A stretch of DNA of 23,421 nt from Didymodactylos carnosus (GCA_905250885.1 CAJNOQ010002621.1:1-23421); one strand, 5' to 3'; numbered from the stretch's first letter, positions 1-10,915 are shown. Numbers and translations: made by a program. Notes: generated from the sequence alone by a model not told the origin.

Positions 1-1032
1 CTTAGAATCCTTGAAAAACAGATTTTAAAAATCACTGTGCGTATAAAAAGATGTATATATAAGTTATATAAGTCTCTTCTGTCAAATGGCGAAAGCCGCA
101 AGTTTGCATATATTTTCGTTCAAAAGTTATTCAAAAAGTTAATGTTGCTCTCGTGTTCTAAACAGGACAGTTATTCTGTATGAAAGACTATTAACCTTTC
201 AATTCCACATTATATTGATGTGGCATCGGCTTTTGGCAATCTCTTACCAACATACGCATGACTTAGTTTAGACTTGTCTTTGGTTTTGTTCATTTAAATT
301 TAAAGGATCTTTTTTCCATTATTTCAATATCTATTAAAGAATAATGTCTTAATACAAATAATCAATAATTGCCACATTATTTCTGCCTTTGTTAACGTTT
401 AGTTTCTTAATCTTTTTATAAATTAGTTAAAGAGTGGCATTGTGTGATGTGCAATGGGTAAGAACAGAAATTATCCTAGTAAGACAAAACTATTCTCACA
501 GAAATTGTATTAATGTTAATGTAGTAATGACATAAATCGTTCTATTGACATTAGCAGGTGCGACTAGAAATGAAAAATAAATTATAGAAAGATATTGTAA
601 TTATTAACGGTTATATTTGACTCCATGTGGACACATTATTTAGATAACGCATCGATTTTTTTTATGTAAATGGTACGCATGCTCGAGAATCGTTGTATTT
701 ATCAATAACTGATTAATAGATAACAATATAACTTTTTTATTAATCGACATGTTATCTGGAAGAAATGGAATGTGTATGTGAGCGATTTATCTACGTAAAA
801 ATATCAGCCGAAAAGAAAAATTATATTATACTTTCTTTGTCAACAACTTATATACTAATATATACATATATCAGAAATAAAACTGTCAGAATGATGCCAA
901 AAGCAAAACAATAGTTTGGATTCGTTTTCTTTACTGTCACGGGTCAAATATACATGGATAGAGAAAACAAGGGAAAACAATGATATAAACAAGATGATTT
1001 TTTATACGTAAACAACGTTAAGAATCAAAATC
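1..1032. other. AT-rich intergenic DNA, no gene seen
   Basis: The stretch is AT-rich with stop codons in all frames at short intervals. I see no RNA gene, no recognisable domain and no clear repeat in it. It could be the 3' or 5' flank of a gene outside the window. Confidence 0.5.
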
Positions 1033-1137
1033 ATGGACGATGTTCAATCTGTGACAACCATATGGTCTTACCTTGTCTACGGCTATACAATTATCTTAGT
1101 CTTTATGGCAGCAGCATTTTACAAAACAACAAGGTAG
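1033..1137 (+). CDS. possible 34-residue single-pass membrane peptide, or first exon of a membrane protein
   Basis: An ATG in a fair Kozak context (AAAATCATGG) opens a 34-codon frame ending in TAG at 1135-1137. The peptide begins MDDVQSVTTIWSYLV. A hydrophobic stretch at residues 12-29 could form one membrane span, and the tail is short and basic (KTTR). The stop overlaps a plausible splice donor (AAG then GTAGGC at 1134), so this may instead be exon 1 of a longer gene. I could not find a convincing acceptor downstream. Its size is close to OST4 and to sarcolamban-type micropeptides, but it does not clearly match either family. A frame this short can arise by chance in AT-rich DNA. Confidence 0.25.
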   Translation: MDDVQSVTTIWSYLVYGYTIILVFMAAAFYKTTR

Positions 1138-2321
1138 GCGGTCTATATTGATTTGAAATTATTGGCTTAAACGATATTCTTCATTATTCAAAATTTCTGT
1201 CATAAATCGTAATTACATTTTTCAAGTCATAAATAATTAAATTAGCAAAAAATGACACAGATTAACAGATAGAATAGATATGATGAGTGGGCAAATTGTA
1301 ATCATTGTGTTGAAGGAATGTTAAGGAAAAATTAGATAAATAGATAAGTAGACATTTTTTGGTGTATTTACGAATTTTCTATACTTTCTGAACAACTGTT
1401 GGATGTAAATTTGAAAAATCATCGTATAAATTTATTTCAGTCAAATAACTCGTTATTTTTAAGTCTAAATCTGTGCAAGATCTTTTAATTATTAGCTTAT
1501 AAATTGTTATCAACGTTTCTAACAAGAAAACAGTCATTTTTGTCAAGTTATTGTTGCTCGGAACTTCACTAGACTCTTCTACATGCAAGTAACTTTTTAA
1601 CATATTTTTAAAGCTATCATTTGAATAAACTCGTTCGTGTATTGTAGAACAACGTACTAGGAAGACGGGTTTCAAGAATATTAACTCTGTAAGTGGTAAA
1701 AACTTATTCAAGCGCACAGATCAGAAAACTGACTTACCAATCTGTTAGACAAACAATTTACTGCTCAAAAAAGAAAATTCTATAATTCTACAACAAATTG
1801 ATATCTAGTTTTTCAAATTTTTTATAAAGAATCTAAAAATGCGTTCATTCTATGATCTATCATTTCGCTTACAAAAACAAAAAAAGTGCGCTTGAAAAAG
1901 TTTTTTTTGATGATAAGTTACAACATTAAAATATTATAATGCATCTCCCAGATTAGAAGATCAATCTGATCGTTCATTTTATCTGCTAATTGAACTCGAT
2001 TTTGGTAAAAAGTCATTTAGACTAGTCTTCTATTCCAGGAGAGGGTTTAGATTCTACATTTGACTGTTCATAGGTGAAAAGTTGATGCAGTATTGAATCG
2101 ATTGAGCATTTTATGATAAAAAGAGCTGGATGAATACAAAACATATTCTTATTTTATTACTATTGATGGATTTATACTGGTGACTCGCAATAGATCTTGG
2201 CATTCATGCTTATGGTAGTGTTTGATGCTACTACAATGAATTAGTATCAACTAGATGAGCATATTTAAGTGATATAAAAATATTACTGTACAGTAGTACA
2301 TTTAACACCACATTATTAGTT
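1138..2321. other. AT-rich intergenic DNA downstream of the 2322-3084 gene
   Basis: No recognisable gene. The minus strand has one open frame without an ATG (1379-1717, 112 codons). Next to it is a 23-nt segment at 1738-1760 bounded by good acceptor and donor sequences. These could be an alternative 3' end of the gene at 2322-3084, but the better terminal exon lies at 2322-2365. No family is recognised. Confidence 0.35.
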
Positions 2322-3084
2322 TTAGGCAAGAGCAGCTTCGTTGTCAATAATCATACGTTTTCTATCTAATGTACTGTTTTACTCTATATTCGTACGTCAT
2401 TTTTTGTGCGCCACCATGTTATTTGATCAATGCTAATAATATTTCAAAGGCTAGTTTTTCTCCTACTTACCTGTTTGTCCTTTACGAATACGTTTTTCAC
2501 GGGCAGTAGGTACAGAAACAGCCTGACAATTTAGAAAATATAACGACAGTCGTAATTATCCTTGATTTAAACGACAGATAATAGACATCTATAAAATGTT
2601 ATTTTCTGCGAATAACAGACGTTGTGTACTCTGAAGAACAAAAAAAACATAAATATTTTCGTAACAGTGAGAGATTTATGTATTGAAATTTTGTTTTTTG
2701 TTACTAAGTGTTTAATGACAACTTATTTTTAAATGGAACATGCTGAATAACAAAAGAATATTCTACTTTATAATTGTTATTCTAAAGTAGAATATTTTGA
2801 TAACAAAGGATGAGTAACAAGTTTAGACAATGCGTATTGTTTGACCTTGTAGTTACGAGGTAGCACTGGTGGTATACGAGTGGTAGCATTGTACCCTGTA
2901 TAGGATGAAGATAAACTGCAATAAAAATTTTAGATTCTTGTCCCTTATGTGGTATTGCGGTCTAAAGTTTGAGAATGAAACGTGATATAGTCAGTTTTTA
3001 ATAATACTCACTTCTTCCTTTGCCTTTTAAATGAATCATCGCCATTTATTACATAATTAAAATACTTTGTTTTTGCGTTATTAT
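2322..3084 (-). CDS. 3' portion of an unidentified multi-exon gene (short exons, basic C-terminus)
   Basis: On the minus strand four short segments join in one reading frame with splice-like borders: 3084-3012, 2915-2846, 2522-2471 and 2365-2322, ending in TAA at 2322-2324. The acceptors at 2916-2917 (TTTATTGCAG) and 2523-2524, and the donor after 2471 (GTAAGT), are good. The donor after 2846 (GTCAAA) is weak. The translated pieces read INGDDSFKRQRKN, YNATTRIPPVLPRNYK, AVSVPTAREKRIRKGQT and DRKRMIIDNEAALA, so the tail is Lys/Arg-rich with a Pro-rich patch. No family is recognised. The 5' end is unclear: either the gene continues upstream through an exon beginning at 3084, or it starts at an ATG at 3045-3043 and uses another acceptor at 2896-2897, which gives about 59 residues. 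Frame and splice agreement across several junctions is the only evidence for a gene. Confidence 0.4.
2745..2796. repeat. two interleaved perfect inverted repeats (9 bp and 14 bp)
   Basis: GAATAACAA at 2745-2753 pairs with TTGTTATTC at 2774-2782. AATATTCTACTTTA at 2757-2770 pairs with TAAAGTAGAATATT at 2783-2796. The arms alternate (1, 2, 1', 2'). The 14-bp pair gives a hairpin with a 12-nt loop, and the 9-bp pair is a competing hairpin. The element lies inside the long intron of the candidate minus-strand gene. Confidence 0.8.
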
Positions 3085-4086
3085 CTGAACTTAGTATTTA
3101 CTTACAGGTAGAAAAAGTAAAAAAACGACCTAAAAAAAAAGATGTACCAAACATCTTTGAATGATTTTCAATTCAATCTTTACATTCCTCTAGATAAATT
3201 GTATGAAACTTAGCCTAATTGCTGAGGTAATAAAATATACCAATCGAAGTTGATAAAAAGGTTAGTGATACTCCTATTTTCATGTAATGAATACATGGTG
3301 TTCTCTAATGCCACTGTTCTAATAGAGCATTATGGATACTCTATTACATCTAAAAGAGAAGAACTAATATAATGGAACGCGAGAGCAAAATATTATAGAA
3401 TAAACTGTTATAAAAAAGCACAATACTTTTTTGCACTTAATAGGCGTGTTGTCAGGGTTGAAAAAGTTAAAAAATTTGTTTTCGAATTCTTAAAAGTGTC
3501 AGATTTTTTTCTTTAAATGTGGTGGTAAATCTTAAATTGATTACGCATTGAGATTTAATGAGTAAACAGTGACGGTAATTCTATCTACGCATTTAGAGAT
3601 GTGTTTATTTAAATTAGATGAACGACAGTATAAAAAGGATGAATTTCTCGTATTTTTTTCTTTAAATGTTCTAAATGTGTCTAATCTACTTTTGTCATAT
3701 TATTCGAAACATATCAGGTAGTTTGATTATTATTTTCGAGATCTGATATTGGTTATTTTGTACATTGATAGCTAAACAGTTGGCTATTTCTCTCTACACT
3801 GTTAAGAGATCCAGAATAGTGGATAAACTGTATTTCTATTCATCGGTATTCTTCATCACTCTTTCAGCCAAACTGACGCTGTGTCCAAACAAAGATAGAT
3901 GAACAGGTCATGTTGGCATGATTGTGTGGACCGAGCTAGTAGCTGATAGTAACCGAATTTAGAAACGAAAAAATGTTTTATCAAACATTCTGATTTTCCA
4001 AAGATACTACAGAAACGCTAATTTTTTAAAAGTTTTTCGAGTTTTTTTTATTCTAAAATATGCAGTAAAGTCTTTGCTACCCAGAT
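3085..4086. other. AT-rich non-coding stretch
   Basis: Possibly upstream exons or introns of the 2322-3084 gene, but no exon is supported. One candidate donor (ACCT then GTAAGT, minus strand, near 3105) follows an ATG-led 49-nt frame. It would leave an intron of only about 21 bp before the acceptor at 3085, so I do not accept it. Confidence 0.35.
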
Positions 4087-4097
4087 TATTGGTTACG

Positions 4098-4345
4098 ACG
4101 GCCATATACGATTACAACCATGTACTGTAATGTAGCACGCCGTATATGCCCGTAACTCGATGTAATTTGGCCGCAATTCTATGCTCCATAACACTGCAGC
4201 CGTAAACAACCTTTTACGAGACCATTTACGGTCATAACAGACCCGTATACGCACGTTTATGGCGGCAGTATTATGGAGCATAGGATTACGGGATCGTACA
4301 ACGATTTTACGGCCGTTTACAGGCCATGTTGAATCACCTGGGTAT
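4098..4345. repeat. GC-richer foldback (hairpin) element, MITE-like
   Basis: A 29-bp inverted repeat (26 of 29 positions match) lies at 4179-4207 and 4255-4283, with CTATGCTCCATAA and TTATGGAGCATAG as its perfect outer 13 bp. Weaker complementarity continues outwards on both sides through TTACGG/CCGTAA-type motifs. The segment is visibly richer in CG dinucleotides than the flanking DNA. This fits a foldback or MITE-like non-autonomous element. Neither a target-site duplication nor a transposase is visible. Confidence 0.65.
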
Positions 4346-4359
4346 ATGAGGTTGAACAC

Positions 4360-4860
4360 CGTAGATCTATATTTTTTTTCTGACCCAATGCTATAAAAAA
4401 AGTGACAGAGTCACTATTTCCTTTGGTTACGCTCTAGTTACTAACTTTTATCGACGGTCTTGAATAGTGCACCCTTTTTAAATAAAATTAAAATTCTAGC
4501 AAAAAAGATTTTAATTACATATCTAGTAGAGCGCGGTGAGCCATAGAAAACTAGATACATCTTAGCTTTATTGTTAGATTGTTCTTCCACAATTCTAATA
4601 ACATTGACGCATAATTGATTGGATTTATGGTTGACGTTTCTTTGATACTTAACCACATATTAATAGCAGTCGTCAGGGACATCATCTAATAGAATTTTGT
4701 TAATAGTTTTATGAATATAATGCTTTTGCCGTTAAAAAACAATGAAAACTTGGCAAAAATCATTATTGAAACTTAATTTTATTAAATAAAAGATCGGTTT
4801 TCCCACAAAACTTCTCTTTTAATCTCTATAGTGTTATACACAACTTCTGTATTCAACATT
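4360..4860. other. AT-rich non-coding stretch
   Basis: No supported gene, RNA or element is seen here. Confidence 0.4.
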
Positions 4861-4894
4861 TTATATTCATTTCCACACTGTAAAAAAAATTTAT

Positions 4895-5020
4895 TTTCTA
4901 ATTTACAGAAAATCGACTTGAAAAATCCCTGAGGATTTTAAAGCAGTTATAACATCGTCCGAAGTAGAAAATCAACGTTTTCTAGAAGAAAAATCGCGTT
5001 GAATTTCTGGAAGAAAAATC
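4895..5020. repeat. patch of GAAAATC / TTTTCTAGA-type repeats
   Basis: TTTCTAGAAGAAAAATC at 4979-4995 recurs at 5004-5020 with one mismatch (TTTCTGGAAGAAAAATC). Further GAAAATC words occur near 4907 and 4967. The same vocabulary appears at 6300-6530 and 23340-23421, so this is probably a dispersed, diverged repeat family. Confidence 0.5.
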
Positions 5021-5023
5021 TGT

Positions 5024-5329
5024 ATGGATTTTATAAAATGCAAAAAAATTTGTGATTTTATCCAAAAATTGATAGACTTTCTACAAAAAATGAATCAGTA
5101 TTTCGAAAATGACTACAAATCAACTGATGAAATCATTTGTCTACGTTTGAGTCCAGAGAATGTGGAAAATGATAACTTTCGAAGTACGGAGAGAGATAGA
5201 ATGAATACAACCAAAAGATATCAATTAACGCTAAAGATTGTCAAACGACTGTCAAATTATTTACGTGGATACTGCCTGGAAAAAGATTATATTACAGAGT
5301 ATCTTTTTCGTAAATTTCAATCACTATAA
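5024..5329 (+). CDS. small hypothetical ORF, 101 residues
   Basis: ATG at 5024, with an in-frame TGA upstream, opens a 101-codon frame that ends at 5327-5329. The product would be charged and Lys/Tyr-rich with no signal peptide or membrane span (for example NTTKRYQLTLKIVKRLSNYL near residues 66-85). It resembles no family I know. It sits directly after a repeat patch whose GAAAAATC words run up to its start, so it may belong to a repeat or be chance. A lack of introns and of a visible poly(A) signal weakens the case further. Confidence 0.25.
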   Translation: MDFIKCKKICDFIQKLIDFLQKMNQYFENDYKSTDEIICLRLSPENVENDNFRSTERDRMNTTKRYQLTLKIVKRLSNYLRGYCLEKDYITEYLFRKFQSL

Positions 5330-5449
5330 AAGATTACTTGTCTGAGTTTTGTGACTTTCTGTGGTAGAAACTCTGCTATATAAAATGCTCTTGAGTAGTG
5401 TTTTTGAGACCACCACGCTCTTCAAATAATAACTACTAAGGCTGCATGT

Positions 5450-5900
5450 TTGGTATTTTTGTTTTCCAGGCATAAATGATATTCTCACTTCTTTGCTAGT
5501 GTCGGCCTCTTTTAACGTGAGCGATCTTTCATTGCGTGCGAGCAAAAAATATGAGTTATGTCTCTCTTTTTCGGTCGTCTATAGATACAGCTATCCATAA
5601 CGGAAGTCTTACACAAGAAATTCATACAACCTTGTTTTGTAGTGAATGTCTGTGGCTTCAGATTAAAATCAGATTTGCAAGCCAAATGAGATGAAGTGTG
5701 AAGTTTTGTGAGAAAAATTGATCTGTCTGGTAACTCAGCGAAAATCGGTCCATTATTTTTCGGTGCTGGTGGTAGCATCGTCGATCTGGATCGTGAAGGC
5801 AGTTTTGCAGAGTACGTAGTTATTAGAAAAGCTGTTCATAAAAAATGACGATTAACATGATTTCTGTTTGTGTGTGTGCTTTTGTTTAGATATTTAAAAT
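5450..5900. other. coding-like patch with splice-site-like signals, unresolved
   Basis: The plus strand has three intron-like 3' ends: TACTAAG followed by TTTTGTTTTCCAG near 5469, CTCTTTTTCGGTCGTCTATAG ending at 5584, and a T/G-rich tract ending GTTTAG at 5889. It also has donor-like GTGAGC at 5517 and GTAGTT at 5816. One plus frame at 5711-5847 contains FFGAGGSIVDLDREGSFAEY. The minus strand is open for over 100 codons at about 5512-5838 (MLPPAPKNNGPIFAELP at its first ATG). I could not join a consistent gene on either strand. It could be a decayed gene or chance. Confidence 0.25.
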
Positions 5901-8900
5901 ATAAAATATGAGTAAAATGAGAAGAACAGTAATAGGACTAACTGAATAGTATTGGACTTTTTCTGTGTGTGACATGAGTAGCTAATCGCTTTTGTCTATG
6001 ACTTTATGTAAGAAGTTTAGCCTTCTACCTTTGCTTTTTTGTAGAGATTTGATCTCTGTTTTGTGTATATTAACGTCACGCCATTTGACTTCAAAAAAGA
6101 AATCCAGCTTATGTGTTTTTAAGGAGTCAAACACGTTTTCTGACATACGATGACTGTTTTGGCACGTTAAGAAGCAAACGTTCATTGAGTACTATAAGAA
6201 GTATGGAGTGTGATTATCAGGCTCCTTGTTTCTTCTCCAAATCCTTTATGGATGGAACGAGGCAATTTATTTATAATCAAAGCAGAAATCGATAGACGTA
6301 TTCTAAGAAGTAGAAAATAGTTGGAAAATAATTCTCGAACGAAATTGTACGCGATTTTCTCAGAGTACCTATATAAAAAGGTACTCTGATGAGGAGGAGG
6401 AGGAAAATCTGATTTTCTAAAAAAAAGAGAAATCTTCTAAGAATATATATAGGTACTCGTAGAAAATTGCTGTTTTTTTTCTATAACTAATTTTCTACTT
6501 TACAGTAGTGCATCTAGAAAATAGATAGGTTTGAACTAAAAGTGTGGCTGTAGAACTTGAACTGATTATGCTTTGAGAATCATTGAATAAAAAGTGTCGG
6601 AAATTTAATATTCGCATATAAAGATGTATTTACTTTACATCGAAAGAAACTGCCATACATCAACCCTTAGTATGAAGTCTCATCAATTTATTTGCATATC
6701 ACAATAGAGTAGAAAAAGTCAAAATTATTTGTTCCTTCAACATCTCTGTCTTCATCGTACTTCTACTATTAACGATTTGGTAATAGTATAGTTGGAATGT
6801 AAGTGAAAAAAAAATTCTTCATCATCTTCGTTCTTACTATTATTATATAAATTGTAACACGAGGTAGCTATACATGTCCAAAGAAAGAAGTTAAAACAGT
6901 AACTGAAATGACTCTTTCTCTGTCTCGCTTCTTCCGTTCTTTTTTTAAATCTTTTCAAAAGATTGAGATATGTTTTTGGCTCTTCAATAACACTGTCTAC
7001 TAGTTGCTTTTACTAAAGTGGCAACATTTTGTAAATGAAGTTTTTCTTTCTTTTTCAAAAATTTGTGAAACAAACTATTGTGTGACGAAACTTGAATCTA
7101 CTTTGATTTAACTAATAGGAAGAGAGAGAAAGAATAAAAGTTCATATTTGATGCATGTATTAAATGTAAAAAATCATTCTAGTGCCTTTATTCTTTTATT
7201 TTATGCTCATATAAATAAACAGGCAAGGGAGATGAATTGAGAAAGAGACATAAAAGGTCTGTAGGATAAAAAATAATAATAATTGTCCTCGAAGAAACAA
7301 AAGACGACAATGTTAATAATTGCATGTGTGTGTATGTCTGTAGTATAGTGATACTTCAAATGGAAAAACATCTTCTATATTGCTCTCATAAAAAGTAGGC
7401 GGCATACTTGTTTATACGCAACAATACAAGTTCTATCACAAATTGTGTACCATAATGGGTTCATAGATTTTACCATACCAAAATGTTATCTGTGAGTACT
7501 CTAGATGCCTTTCTACCGTTTACTCCCGGTGCATGCGTACACTGTTTTATGATAGTCGCTCAGAACACTTGAAATGATAGAACATTTTATATGAGACAGT
7601 ATTATATCAACGAGGACTGTTCATCGTAAGCCAAAGTTCTAAATTTGAGATTTTCTTCCCAAAACAACCTCCTTGTATACATTATTGCACATGTTCATAT
7701 GCAGCTAAGAAATTCCGAAAGAATCTAGAAATTTTCATTTATAAATATTTAGTACCTAAAAATTTCAGAATTTAGAAATTTAGCTCACTCTCATAATTTA
7801 CGAGCCGTATACGACAACGATCCCAAGTCGATAAATGAAATAAAAAAACAAAAAACCTGAATCGTTGACCAGTGTAGGAACACAGGGCAAATTCATAAAT
7901 TCTGTAATTATGCTATTTTGTATTGGTATCTTGTATAAAAAAAGGTCTATAGGGAGTAAGTGGTCTGCGTTATATCGTGTGATTACACATTATCTTCTAT
8001 CGATAAATTATTGATAAAATATGGTCTATTCCCAGCGTACAATATCGCTTATATTCAAATTTAGAAGTTTTAACTGAAGCAAACATCTCTGATACTAGCC
8101 AATTGAAATTTGCACTCTACAGTAGAACTGAAACATTATTGAACGAACAAAAAGAAAAAATGGGTAATTGCTACTACAGAGTTTGCAATAGTTGGGATAG
8201 ATTAAGCCGTTTTTAGTCGAACAAAGGCTATGCCAACTATGAAGACTGATTTGACTTCCGCCTATCTACTAATGTAAATATCCTCATCGTTAATGAGTAC
8301 TCATCAATTTCCAGTTCATAATCAGAATCAATCAATCCTCATTATCTCAAATCACATATAAAGAAAAAAGGAACTGTATGTTAATTTTTAATAACTTAAT
8401 TAAGGATAAATCTGTCTGATTAGCAATTTATATAGAAATAAAGAAAAAAATTCTCCAATAGTACATCTAATAAGTATTTTGCTCAAGATTTGCTGCTGAA
8501 ATTAAATTTTTTTAGTTCATTTCTACTAAGAACTAATCCCAAAAAGTATAAAGAAATAAGAGTATTGGCATACGCTTGCTACTGGAATTGAGATTTTTTT
8601 TCTTTTACTTTGCGCATGTAAAACAATTAATATGTATATTTTCTCAGGTTCATTAAAGTATAAAACTAAATCAGAAAAGCTTCATTTTCTTTTTTTTCTC
8701 GTCACTAAACTTAGCGTGTTTAGATTAAAAGAAGGTTTTGTTCTCTTTTTTTTTCATAAACTGATATAATATGAAGTTCTTATTTCGCGTGTTAGTTTTA
8801 TTTTCCATGTAGTTTTTCGGTCAACCATCTTCCATTTAATCATTCATAAACATCGTTTCTTCAAAACAGTCTATAATACGGATAATAGAATGCAAATGTC
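5901..8900. other. long AT-rich intergenic region
   Basis: No supported gene. It holds the GAAAAT-rich foldback patch at 6300-6530, a (GAG)n run at about 6391-6403 and many homopolymer runs. Short open frames at 5982-6295 and 6752-6958 are low-complexity or unsupported. The last few hundred bases are presumably the promoter and leader region of the kinase gene, without a recognisable motif. Confidence 0.45.
6352..6467. repeat. foldback patch with hairpin and GAAAATC motifs
   Basis: TCAGAGTACC at 6360-6369 pairs perfectly with GGTACTCTGA at 6380-6389 around a 10-nt A/T loop. A second outer pairing joins the ATTTTCT..GAGTACCTATA side (about 6354-6375) to TATAGGTACTCGTAGAAAAT (about 6447-6466). 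Between them are a GAG run and further GAAAATCTGATTTTC words. It probably belongs to the same repeat family as 4895-5020. Confidence 0.55.
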
Positions 8901-8931
8901 TGAGAAAAAAGATGTATTTGTTTTATTTTAG

Positions 8932-10915
8932 TGTTCGCAATATTGCCAGGTGTTTTGGTTTTCAAATGACCACGAGTGTACAAGCGGTCAGTTCAAAATC
9001 CATAGAAAAATTGACGAATAAATTTCATTTAAATAATACTGAAACAAATAACAAATCCTTCAATCATTCCATATCCTTCCTTCATACATCATCACCGTCA
9101 CAACTCACATCCAAAATTAAGAAACCTATGACCCCCCATCCCGCTCAACAAACAGCAACAACAACAACGAAACGACCATCAACTGCTTTAGCCACTATAT
9201 CTTATGCAAACGATAATGAAACAGATTTAATGGATAATCAACGATGCGATACTGATTTAGCACAAACATCGGCATCATCTCCGTCCGCCGATGCAACATT
9301 AACAGATAATCTAGAAGAACCATCATCAAACACATTTTCTCTAGAATCATTTGATTATATGAAAACAGTTGGTACTGGTAAGTAGATTTTTATTACTGTT
9401 TTTTGAGCAGCAACAGGAGAAAAATATTGGTTCATCACTTTTCATTTTCCATTAAATATTTTATATCTTCTATTATCTCTCGTTCTCTGCTGTTTAGGAA
9501 CATTCGGTCGTGTGCAGTTAGTCAGACATACAGAATCAAATACATTTTATGCTCTTAAAACAATGTCAATAAAACGTGTTATTGAATCGAAACAAGTGGA
9601 ACATGTTCGAAATGAAAAATATATATTAGCCAAAATAAAACATCCATTTATCGTTGTACTACAATGGGCCACCCACACTGATCGACTAATCTGTTTACTA
9701 CTAGAATATTGTCCTGGTGGTGAATTATTTCAAATGATGAGAAAACGAGAAAAATTTGATGCAAAAACAGCTATATTTTACGCTAGCGAAGTATTGTTAG
9801 CTCTCGATTATCTTCATCACTTGGACATTTTATATAGAGACTTAAAACCGGTACGCAACTAGTAAAAGACTAAAGTTCAGAAATTCGTATTTTCTGATAT
9901 TACTTAAAAACAGTTTGAAACATGATTAACCTATAAAATAGAGAAACAAAAAAAGCCTTACCCCATTATGTATTTCATTATGGAAACAATTTTCCTAGAC
10001 TCTGAGAGTAAGTGACTTGTTAACACGTTATAATATGAACAGCACTCTTAGAAACGGTTCAAATGTATAATGTGTTAATTATCTTTTTTAACGTAGATTT
10101 AAGTAACCACGTTCTCTCAATTATCTACTAGTTTTAGTTTGTTTTTGTGGTTTTAGGAAAATATTTTATTAGATTGTGATGGACATGTTCGTCTTGTCGA
10201 CTTTGGTTTTGCTAAAGAAACACGTGAGCGAACTTTTACTCTATGTGGCACAGTCGATTACCTAGCACCAGGTATATAACTCTAACTTTTCTACCCAGTT
10301 CTCTTCATTTACAACATTTTCTTGCAGAGGTTGTTCAAAATCGTGGTCATCACAAAGCATCAGATTGGTGGGCACTTGGAATATTGATTTACGAAATGTT
10401 AGCAGGTATGTGTGTCTAAAAGTAATTTCCTAAACTGTTGTGTTCAGTAAATATAATAATTTATATCGAGACAAATTCTGGAAAAAAAGAAACTATATTC
10501 GTTTTTGTTGCGAAAAAAAAGAGTTCAATCTTCTATACCTTAATGTTTTTCTGTAGGATATCCGCCTTTTTATAATCAAGATCAATTTGTTACATATCAA
10601 AAAATATTATCAGGAAAAATTGATTTTCCACGCTACTTTGACTATGCAGCCAAACAATTACTACGAAAATTATTAAATGTCGATCAACAATCTCGATTGG
10701 GTTCGGCAAGAAATGGTGGTGATGAGATCAAACGTGAACAATGGTTTGTTGGTGTTAATTGGACAGACGTGATAGAATTGAAATATAAACCACCAATTCG
10801 GCCGGTCGTCGCAAATCCAGGTGATACGACAAATTTTGATAGTTATGATGAAACTGACTTAAAAATGATTCCAGTAGCAACAAAATATGAAATTCAATTA
10901 TTTAAGGATTTTTAA
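8932..10915 (+). CDS. PRKX: PRKX/PKA-like AGC-family serine/threonine protein kinase
   Basis: Five coding exons: 8966-9377, 9498-9850, 10157-10271, 10328-10405 and 10557-10915, giving 438 residues. I start at ATG 8966 because a 3' splice site (TTTATTTTAG) ends at 8931. An in-frame upstream ATG at 8912 lies within that acceptor tract. Residues 1-130 are Ser/Thr/Asn-rich and unconserved. The kinase domain shows GTGTFGRV (136-143), ALK with K158, YRDLKPEN with D252, DFG at 270-272, activation Thr T283 (FTLCGT) and APE at 292-294. The AGC tail ends in FKDF, like the hydrophobic C-terminus of PKA/PRKX. Wording such as KIDFPR and YKPPIRP follows PRKX rather than PKA-alpha. All catalytic residues are present, but the usual GTPEY of the P+1 loop reads GTVDY. 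By family, it phosphorylates Ser/Thr after basic residues under cAMP-regulatory-subunit control. Regulation here is inferred. Confidence 0.9.

Noticed and set aside
1379-1760. Minus-strand open frame of 112 codons (1379-1717) plus a 23-nt microexon-like segment (1738-1760)
   Set aside because: The frame has no ATG. It joins the microexon only through a CAGAG tandem acceptor read at its second AG. The alternative terminal exon at 2322-2365 fits the upstream exons better.
3840-3920. Plus-strand acceptor-like CTCTTTCAG at 3869 as a second exon for the 1033 peptide
   Set aside because: It would need a 2.7-kb intron spanning an opposite-strand gene and yields only about ten further codons.
4093-4359. 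88-codon minus-strand frame
   Set aside because: It lies entirely inside the foldback element. Its open state follows from the GC-richer inverted sequence, and the translation resembles no protein.
4441-4656. 71-codon minus-strand frame
   Set aside because: No domain, no splice signals and random-looking composition in AT-rich DNA.
5982-6295. Overlapping opposite-strand short frames (67 and 60 codons)
   Set aside because: Each is the shadow of the other, neither has support, and no family is recognisable.
6752-6958. 68-codon minus-strand frame
   Set aside because: Low-complexity Lys/Glu/Asn/Phe-rich translation from A/T-rich repeats.
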